From Candidatus Omnitrophota bacterium (GTDB lineage: Bacteria; Omnitrophota; Omnitrophia; Omnitrophales; Aquincolibacteriaceae), in contig JAHFHB010000112.1 of NCBI GenBank assembly GCA_023247135.1, positions 1 to 6,621 of the forward strand: a stretch of 6,621 nucleotides of DNA, given 5' to 3'. Positions 1 through 5,401 of this stretch are shown piece after piece. The notes beneath the pieces were generated by a model. It did no database searches. It was not told the DNA's origin and worked only from the letters and a program-made list of their open reading frames with translations. The translations under genes were made by a program, and so were the position numbers. Numbering within the stretch: position 1 is the stretch's first letter; every line of letters starts with the position of its first letter.

Positions 1-132
1 CACACGGTGGCATTGATTCCGGAACTGTATGGGATTATGCAAATAGGGTGAGGTGTTTGGCCAGTCCTTAAAAGTGCGTATAGCTTAAAGAAATGCCTCT
101 TTTCCGTCAAGCGCTTTGTTTTGAAAGATGGT

Positions 133-156
133 AGGGTACAGGCATGCCTGTACCCT
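133..156. repeat. Perfect 24-bp palindrome with GTAG at its foot (REP-like candidate)
   Basis: The sequence from 133 to 156 equals its own reverse complement and is centred on GGCATGCC at 141-148. It begins 16 nt after the stop codon of the last minus-strand gene. It is not followed by a T-run on either strand, so it is a poor intrinsic terminator. On the plus strand GTAG (131-134) sits at the base of the hairpin, and G-U pairs could extend the stem on that strand only. REP elements mobilised by RAYT transposases have a similar GTAG-plus-hairpin form. Only one copy is visible here. Confidence 0.6.
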
Positions 157-171
157 GCTGGCCGACTAAAA

Positions 172-543
172 TCAAAACAACACGCCCCACAAAACCAGGG
201 CCATCAGGGCGGTCAGTAAAAGCCGGAGAGGTGTACCGCGCATGAACTTGGGGACCGCGGCCAGCCGCATGCGATCTAAAAGCCCCAGAAGCAGGCTCTC
301 AAAAATAACGATGCGGGCCAGTAGGGCAAACGGTTTGGCCGGGGCTTGAAAAGGACTCAGTGGCGGCAGCCAGGCGCGCCCGTAATGGTACGCGGTCACA
401 GCCACGGCAAGCGCCGTAAGCAGCACAAGGCCTTCCACGAGCACTTCCCTAAACCCGCCGCGAAACAGAAAAAAACCGGCCCGGTCTTTCTTCCATGCCA
501 GCGCCAACCCCGCAAGGCTGACAAGCCAAAGTTCTGCCGGCAT
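172..543 (-). CDS. Short membrane protein with RnfA/RsxA-like C-terminus
   Basis: This 123-residue, very hydrophobic protein has about four candidate membrane segments (near residues 3-17, 34-55, 72-90 and 104-123). Its end, RMRLAAVPKFMRGTPLRLLL then TALMAL, closely follows the RnfA/RsxA C-terminal pattern (RERLxxxDVPxxFRGxxIALITAGLMAL). RnfA is normally about 190 residues with six helices, and pairs with RnfE to hold an intramembrane 2Fe-2S cluster through cysteines. This protein is about 70 residues shorter and has no cysteine at all, so it cannot supply those ligands. The ATG at 541-543 follows the rnfD-like TAA by 2 nt (TAAACATG), with a G-run 8 nt upstream, so translation is probably coupled. 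The gene order supports an Rnf-related subunit. It may be a degenerate or repurposed RnfA/RnfE half, and an unrelated small membrane protein is not excluded. Confidence 0.65.
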   Translation of the reverse strand: MPAELWLVSLAGLALAWKKDRAGFFLFRGGFREVLVEGLVLLTALAVAVTAYHYGRAWLPPLSPFQAPAKPFALLARIVIFESLLLGLLDRMRLAAVPKFMRGTPLRLLLTALMALVLWGVLF

Positions 544-545
544 GT

Positions 546-1490
546 TTAGCGCCCCCCGCTTCGGCCGCGCGAACTGCGCGGATTTGGACGAGTCAAGGCT
601 TCCAGCCAGGGAGCAGCGGCGCTCACCACCGCGGCTGCGGCAAAGGGGTGCAGATTTTCACTGGCACCCAAAATGGCAGTCAGCATACCGGCCGCGGCAC
701 ATGCGAGCCTGCGGCCGTTTTGCGTCATGGGCATACTGGGCGAATCGCTCATGGCATAAAAGGCGCATAAAAGCACCGGGCCGCTGAGGGCCGATTGCCA
801 ACCCTCGGGGCTGAGTCCGCCGGCGATCGCGATCAAACTCACGAGGTAAATAAACGGAAGCTGCCAATAAATGATTCCGCGCCACACCAGAAAAAGCCCG
901 CCCGCCAAAATCGCCGCCAGGCTTGCTTCGGCGCAGGTTCCGCCATGAAACCACGCGAGCGCCCGCAAAGCGTCGGGATGTGCCGGGTTTTCAAAGAGCG
1001 TCAAGAAATTTTGGACGTTATTGGCTTCGGCGAATTCGAAATTTTGCAGAAGGGCCGGGCAGCTAACTCTTAAAAATAAATAGCCGAGTGCCGGAGGGAA
1101 AAAAGGATGCTGCCCAAACCCGCCCAGAAGTTCTTTGGCAAAAAAAATCATGACAAAAGCCCCGAGTCCCGCCGCCCAAAGCGGCAGCGTAGCCGGAAGC
1201 ACAAGCGCCAGGAGCAGTGCGTAGCACACGGAGGAGCCGTCATGCACAGCGGGCTTTTTCTTGAGCAGGACACTCGCCGCGTTTTCAGCAAGAATCGCCG
1301 CGGCCGCACACGCGCCCGCGTGTGTCAAAACCGTCCAGCCGGCCGTGCCGGATGCCACGGCCAGCACGGGGATTAACGCCAGTGTTTTCTGCCATTGCAA
1401 ACTGCGGACGTGCTGCGGCCCATGAATGGCCGGGACGCGCTGCCGCCCCGCAGGTTTAAAAACTACTTTTGTACCGCCGGAATAGACCAT
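546..1490 (-). CDS. rnfD: RnfD/NqrB-like membrane subunit lacking the flavinylation motif
   Basis: RnfD is a polytopic inner-membrane subunit of the Rnf ion-translocating electron-transport complex and normally carries covalent FMN on a threonine. This 314-residue protein has many hydrophobic helices and clear family blocks: VHDGSS at 82-87 followed by the LPxTLPLW helix, GGFGQHPFFPPAL at 123-135, and SDSPSMPMTQNGR at 248-260, which corresponds to the family's (A)TDPVTSPVTNKGR. The segment between the GGFGQ block and the GGTCAEASLAAILAGG block (about 140-190) should contain an SGAT-type threonine motif, and none is present. I chose the ATG at 1488-1490 (AGG 10 nt upstream). A longer frame starting at 1535 would begin inside the terminator hairpin and adds residues with no family match. 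The next gene starts 2 nt after the TAA, indicating coupling. It is recognisably RnfD family, but a canonical flavoprotein role is doubtful. Confidence 0.85.
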   Translation of the reverse strand: MVYSGGTKVVFKPAGRQRVPAIHGPQHVRSLQWQKTLALIPVLAVASGTAGWTVLTHAGACAAAAILAENAASVLLKKKPAVHDGSSVCYALLLALVLPATLPLWAAGLGAFVMIFFAKELLGGFGQHPFFPPALGYLFLRVSCPALLQNFEFAEANNVQNFLTLFENPAHPDALRALAWFHGGTCAEASLAAILAGGLFLVWRGIIYWQLPFIYLVSLIAIAGGLSPEGWQSALSGPVLLCAFYAMSDSPSMPMTQNGRRLACAAAGMLTAILGASENLHPFAAAAVVSAAAPWLEALTRPNPRSSRGRSGGR

Positions 1491-1503
1491 AGCTTTTGCG
1501 CCT

Positions 1504-1547
1504 AAAAATCCAAAAGGGATGCCGCGTGTCAGCATCCCTTTTGGATT
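1504..1547 (-). terminator. Intrinsic terminator-like hairpin between the triple-DsbA gene and the rnfD-like gene
   Basis: A perfect 16-bp inverted repeat pairs 1507-1522 with 1532-1547 around a 9-nt loop. Read on the minus strand, the 3' arm GCATCCCTTTTGGATT runs into a T-run (five T at 1504-1508). It begins 40 nt after the TAA of the triple-DsbA gene, the usual place for rho-independent termination. The rnfD-like ATG lies only 13 nt beyond the T-run, so there is no room for a promoter after the hairpin. It therefore probably acts as a partial terminator or an attenuator as well. A smaller 6-bp inverted repeat (1565-1578) lies between the stop codon and this hairpin. Confidence 0.8.
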
Positions 1548-1587
1548 GTTTCAAATTGTCATTCGCACGCTTGCGTGCTTCGTCAGA

Positions 1588-3906
1588 TTATTTTTTATTG
1601 AGCGCCTGTTCAACCGCCGCTTTAAAAGCATCAAAGGGCTGCGCTCCCGAAAGAAGCACGCCGTTGATAAATGTCGCCGGCGTCCCACGCACCCCGGCTT
1701 TGCCGCCTGCCGCAAGATCTTTATCCACCACGGCTTTGGCTCTGCCGCTCGACAAACACTCTTTAAACTTGCCGTCGTTTAATCCGATTTTTTTGGCAAT
1801 GGCATCCAGCCCGGTATCGCTGTGGTCCACATTCTGGCCGGCGAATAATTCGTCATGGTATTGCCAAAACTTACCCTGTTCGTGCGCGCATTCGGCCGCC
1901 GCGGCCGTATGGTCTGCGCCCGTATGAAACGGCAGCGGGTTACTGCGCCACACCACTTTGATTTTTCCAGGGAACGCTTCCATAACTTGGGTAATGGTGG
2001 GTTCCACGCGCGTACAAAACGGGCAATGGTAATCGCTGAATTGCACAAATGTCACGGGTGCATCGGCAGGGCCTTTGAAAGGCCGCCCCGCCAGATCATC
2101 AAACGTGACGGGCCCTGTCGGCGCCGGAGGAGCGGCCGGCGCATCCGGCGGAAAATTTCCCGTCTTGATTAGGCTGGATACGATGGCATCAAATTTTTCA
2201 TACGGCATTGCCCCTGAAACGAGCCGCCCGTTGATAATGGTGGCCGGTGTGCCGTTGACACCCGCTTTAGTTCCAGCCGCCAAATCGCTTTGCACAACCG
2301 CTTTGGCGCTGCCGCTGTCCAGACACTGATTAAATTTGACCGTATCCAGACCGAGTTTCACGGCCATGGCTTTAAGCCCCGCATCACTGCGATCGCCGCC
2401 CTGCTGCGTGGCAAAAATTTCGTCATGGTACTGCCAGAACTTGCCCTGTTGATGCGCGCATTCGGACGCGGCGGAAGTCTGATCAGACCCCTGGTGAAAG
2501 GAAAGCGGGTAATTGCGCCAAATGAGTTTCACATCGTTAGGATACTGCTTAACCAGTTTCTCCAGCGTGGGCGCGTGCCGGCTGCAAAACGGGCAATGGA
2601 AGTCGCTGAATTCCACCATCGTTACTTTGGCATTGGGGTTACCCATCGTCGGCCGTCCCGCCAGGTCTGAAAAAACAATCGGCTGTCCGGGATTCGCAGG
2701 TGTCGGGGCCGGCGCCGCAGGCGCAGGCGGCGGAAGCGGATGGCCGGAGAGAATGCCGTCGATTACGGCCTTAAATTGTTCAAACGGAACCGCACCTGAA
2801 ACTTCGCGCCCGTTGACGTAAGAAGCCGGCGTTCCGTTCACACCGGCCTGCTGGCCGGCGGTCATATCTTTTTGCACTATCGCGTTAGTCCGGCCGCTGT
2901 CCAGACACTGTTTGAACTTCACCTGGTCCAGGCCGAGTTTCGCCGCCATGGCATTCAGGCCCGCATCGCTGCGGTCGCCGCTCATATTGGCAAACAGTTC
3001 CTTGTGATACTCCCAAAACTTGCCCTGTTCATGGGCGCATTCAGCCGCCGCGGAAGTATGATCTGAGCCTTTGTGAAACGGCAGTGGAAAATTGCGCCAG
3101 ACAATCCGGACTTTGTCACCGTAGGTCTGGTGAATTTGATCCATGGTGGCTTCCACACGCTGACAGAACGGGCAATGAAAATCACTGAATTGAACAATCG
3201 TGACCGGCGCATTGGCCGGTCCCTTGGCTGGGCGGCCGGTAATATCCTGATTCACCACCGCATTGGCCGCGGGCTGCGGCGCTGACGGAACAGGCGCGGG
3301 CATGGGTGCCGCTCCAGCAGCTTGCGGCGGCATAAACTGAAGCGCCGGTGCGCCCGGTGCTGCCGGCCCCGTGCCCTGGCGGGCCACGGCCAACCCTTCC
3401 ACGTAGGAACCAGGTTTACGCAAATTGATTTTGACTTCGTATTTTTTGATCAGTTCTTTGAGGTAGTCTTCTTTGGCATCGATGTAGGCTCTGCGGCGCA
3501 ATTCCTGGGAGATGGCGGGCTGAACCTGATCGAAGGTTGCGCCATAAACTTCACGATTCTTGTCATAGTAGCTGCGCACCTGTTCATACGTCACATGCAC
3601 TTTCGGCCAAACCTGCTTCTGAAACACTTCATCGCGGCTGTTCACATGCAGGGCCCGCATTTCGGCACTTAAAACCTGTTCGCGAATCCAGTTCTGCGCC
3701 GCGGTTTCCAAAATGGAATACTCGTCATTTTCCACCGGCACGAGTTCCGAGGTGGCGGCTTTACGCAGATCTCCGTAGCTTAATTGCGCTCCTTTTAAAG
3801 ACACCGCCACCTTGGGTTGAAAGCCCGCGCTTTCTTCGCGAATGGCCCCCCAAACAATCAGCATGGATAAAGCGCCGGCCAGAAAACCTGTGATGACTTT
3901 TTTCAT
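1588..3906 (-). CDS. Exported protein with SurA-like N-terminal region and three tandem DsbA-like thioredoxin domains
   Basis: This is a predicted periplasmic thiol-disulfide oxidoreductase of 772 residues. Residues 1-22 form a basic start and a hydrophobic segment without a clear cleavage site, so it is probably membrane-anchored. Residues about 30-165 are helical and charged and resemble the SurA N-terminal chaperone region (VTYEQVRSYYDKNREVYG), but no PPIase domain follows. Three DsbA/Thioredoxin_4-type domains come next, at about 222-386, 411-580 and 600-771. Each has FSDxHCPFC (C245/C248, C438/C441, C628/C631), a second cysteine pair (C290/C334, C483/C528, C673/C717) and a cis-proline motif GTPA (P360, P554, P743). 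The 12 cysteines are the only ones in the protein, exactly four per domain. Pro/Ala-rich linkers lie at about 178-216, 389-409 and 584-599. DsbA-family proteins usually have one such domain. Which role applies (oxidase, isomerase or reductase) cannot be told from sequence. A terminator follows, and the gene separates two Rnf-like genes. Confidence 0.93.
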   Translation of the reverse strand: MKKVITGFLAGALSMLIVWGAIREESAGFQPKVAVSLKGAQLSYGDLRKAATSELVPVENDEYSILETAAQNWIREQVLSAEMRALHVNSRDEVFQKQVWPKVHVTYEQVRSYYDKNREVYGATFDQVQPAISQELRRRAYIDAKEDYLKELIKKYEVKINLRKPGSYVEGLAVARQGTGPAAPGAPALQFMPPQAAGAAPMPAPVPSAPQPAANAVVNQDITGRPAKGPANAPVTIVQFSDFHCPFCQRVEATMDQIHQTYGDKVRIVWRNFPLPFHKGSDHTSAAAECAHEQGKFWEYHKELFANMSGDRSDAGLNAMAAKLGLDQVKFKQCLDSGRTNAIVQKDMTAGQQAGVNGTPASYVNGREVSGAVPFEQFKAVIDGILSGHPLPPPAPAAPAPTPANPGQPIVFSDLAGRPTMGNPNAKVTMVEFSDFHCPFCSRHAPTLEKLVKQYPNDVKLIWRNYPLSFHQGSDQTSAASECAHQQGKFWQYHDEIFATQQGGDRSDAGLKAMAVKLGLDTVKFNQCLDSGSAKAVVQSDLAAGTKAGVNGTPATIINGRLVSGAMPYEKFDAIVSSLIKTGNFPPDAPAAPPAPTGPVTFDDLAGRPFKGPADAPVTFVQFSDYHCPFCTRVEPTITQVMEAFPGKIKVVWRSNPLPFHTGADHTAAAAECAHEQGKFWQYHDELFAGQNVDHSDTGLDAIAKKIGLNDGKFKECLSSGRAKAVVDKDLAAGGKAGVRGTPATFINGVLLSGAQPFDAFKAAVEQALNKK
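1594..3243 (-). repeat. Three tandem DsbA-domain repeats inside one gene
   Basis: The approximate units are 2749-3243, 2167-2676 and 1594-2109, with successive CPFC motifs 193 and 190 codons apart. By eye, over half of the residues match between any two units. Some stretches are close at DNA level too, for example around 3016-3043, 2437-2463 and 1867-1893, which encode the AECAHxQGKFW region. Conservation is highest around the CPFC, AECAHxQGKFWxYH and GTPA motifs and lowest in the Pro/Ala linkers. This indicates internal duplication of one ancestral domain. Confidence 0.9.
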
Positions 3907-4048
3907 ATGCGGACCCTTTTTAAGTTACGCGTGGCGGATGGAGGAACAACTAAATTTAAAATGACAATCTTCATGAACAGCCTAGCATACCTGAGCTTAA
4001 GTAAAAAGAGGCTTTGGGAATTATCGGGTCAACCGCAGGGAATCTTTA
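3907..4048 (-). promoter_or_regulatory. Intergenic region likely holding the promoter and RBS of the triple-DsbA gene
   Basis: This is the only sizeable gap between genes in the window (142 nt) and it is AT-rich in the middle. On the minus strand it contains TTGACC near its upstream end, closely followed by GATAAT, and further on a TATGCT. None of these pairs at the usual 16-18 nt spacing with a good partner, so no single promoter can be assigned. AAAAAGGG at 3914-3921, 7 nt before the ATG at 3906, is a good ribosome-binding site. I see no convincing terminator hairpin after the rnfC-like stop, so readthrough from upstream is possible. Confidence 0.35.
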
Positions 4049-5401
4049 CTAAAGAGTGACGGGAACGAGAGGCGCGGCCGGGGCACCTCGAACAACAGGC
4101 GCGGGGCTGCGGGTTTCGAGCGTGTCAAAGGCCTCGGCGATCAGTTTCTGCATGGGGCGATCCGAAGGACAAACGTAGGCGCACAGGCCGCAGCGGATGC
4201 ACGCTTCCAAACCCAGCGCGGGCGTCAGTTCCGGCAAGCCGCGCTCCACCGCAAGCGTGATATCAGCCGGTGAGAGCCCCGACGGACAGGCCTGAAGGCA
4301 GTCGCCGCAGCGATTACACGGGGCTTCTTCGGCAAACGACACGCGTTCCGGCGGCAATGCCAGCACCGCACTTGCGGCTGGCAGCACCGGCACATCCACG
4401 GAAGTTTGCGGAAAGCCGATCATCGGGCCGTTCATCAACACCCTCGCAGGGTCTCTTAAAAATCCACCGCACGCGCGAAACGCATCCTGCAAAGAAACTC
4501 CCAGCGGAATCCAAACGTTGTGCGCTTCTACCGTACACTCGCCGGCCACGGTCACAAGCCGTTCCATGAGCGGCTTGCCAAGCTCGACCGCCTCGCACAC
4601 CGCGTGGACGGTGGCCATCTGCAGCATGGGCGCTGAAAACCCGCGGCACGACTCAGCCGCAGACATGTGCCCGGAAACCACCCGCCGCAGCACCATTTCA
4701 TCCAGTCCATGCGGATAGGCGGCCGGCACCGTCAGCACCTGGACATGCGTCAGGCGTTGAAAAAAAATCTTGCTGCGCAAAAGTTCAAGCGCGTGTTCCT
4801 GATCCTCCTGAAAAACAAAGACCAGCCGTGCAATGCCCGCGGCTTGGCGGCACCACTCGGCGCCTTTTAAAATTTCAAGCGGGTGCGCCATCGCCAAAGC
4901 GTAATGCGAAGTCAGGTAGGGTTCTGCGTCACAGCCGTTGATGATCAACGCCTCGGGCCGGTTCGCCTCGAAGCGCTGCAGTTTCACATGCAAGGGCTCC
5001 ATGTCCCTGCTGAAATCCACCAGCCCCTTGGAACGCAAAAAAGAAACTAACGATTCGCCGCCGGAAAATTTGGCTTCGGGTTGGCCGCGCCACGGCTCGC
5101 CGAATGCCGCCGGCTCAATCCAGATGCCTTCTCCGTGCCCGCCGAGCGGGTGTTGAAATGCGCTGATTTCGCGCACTGTGCCGGATACGCTAGCGTGCCG
5201 GGTCAATCCCGCCGCAGATTTCGGGAGCGCAACAACATCCCCCGCCCGCACGTTTGCTCCGGGCTTCACGCAAGGCAGAGAAGCTTCTTCAACGCCATAA
5301 CGCAGCGGAACCACCACCGGAAATACCGGCCGCATGCGTTTGGCGGCCCAGGTCACCAGGCTGTCCTGTTTATGAAGATCCATGCGAATGCTTGAACTCA
5401 C
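4049..5401 (-). CDS. rnfC: RnfC-like iron-sulfur electron-transport subunit
   Basis: In the canonical complex RnfC is the peripheral cytoplasmic subunit. It takes electrons from NADH through FMN and two 4Fe-4S clusters and passes them to the membrane subunits. This 450-residue protein has the N-terminal barrel-sandwich segment (residues about 47-77, with HASVSGTV), a Complex1_51K-like middle with NGCDAEPYLT at 155-164, a YPHG motif near 230, and a GxPLMERLVTVAG segment typical of RnfC. The C-terminal half carries two CxxCxxCxxxCP motifs, C362/365/368/372 and C401/404/407/411. It has no membrane helix, as expected. Departures from the family: the N-terminal GGxHPPE motif is not visible, the usual GAECEPY reads GCDAEPY, and the glycine-rich GGLPxxVGVVV stretch is replaced. 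The tail is Pro/Ala-rich. I chose the GTG at 5399-5401, which overlaps the mnmA stop as GTGA and has AAGGGAG 10 nt upstream. Alternatives are a TTG at 5410 and an ATG at 5383. Membership of the RnfC family is clear; canonical function is not. Confidence 0.85.
   Translation of the reverse strand: MSSSIRMDLHKQDSLVTWAAKRMRPVFPVVVPLRYGVEEASLPCVKPGANVRAGDVVALPKSAAGLTRHASVSGTVREISAFQHPLGGHGEGIWIEPAAFGEPWRGQPEAKFSGGESLVSFLRSKGLVDFSRDMEPLHVKLQRFEANRPEALIINGCDAEPYLTSHYALAMAHPLEILKGAEWCRQAAGIARLVFVFQEDQEHALELLRSKIFFQRLTHVQVLTVPAAYPHGLDEMVLRRVVSGHMSAAESCRGFSAPMLQMATVHAVCEAVELGKPLMERLVTVAGECTVEAHNVWIPLGVSLQDAFRACGGFLRDPARVLMNGPMIGFPQTSVDVPVLPAASAVLALPPERVSFAEEAPCNRCGDCLQACPSGLSPADITLAVERGLPELTPALGLEACIRCGLCAYVCPSDRPMQKLIAEAFDTLETRSPAPVVRGAPAAPLVPVTL

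Noticed and set aside
1..71. Possible plus-strand gene ends at the left edge (frames stopping at 49-51 and at 69-71)
   Set aside because: The two frames give 16 and 22 residues in conflict with each other, neither shows a recognisable motif, and minus-strand frames are also open to the edge. There is too little sequence to choose.
82..110. Minus-strand promoter-like pair: TTGACG (105-110) and TAAGCT (82-87) with a 17-nt spacer
   Set aside because: The -35 half is good but the -10 matches only three of six consensus bases, and no gene start is visible after it within the window. It could serve a gene beyond the left edge.
1107..1376. Plus-strand frames opposite the rnfD-like gene
   Set aside because: They are Arg/Lys-rich translations antisense to a hydrophobic membrane protein gene, typical of shadow frames.
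1491..1535. Upstream extension of the rnfD-like frame to an ATG at 1535
   Set aside because: That ATG lies in the arm of the terminator hairpin, there is no ribosome-binding site, and the 15 added residues match nothing at the RnfD N-terminus.
1594..3243. CRISPR-like or satellite repeat reading of the internal repetition
   Set aside because: The repeats are long (about 570 nt), protein-coding and aligned to thioredoxin domains, with no short direct repeats and spacers.
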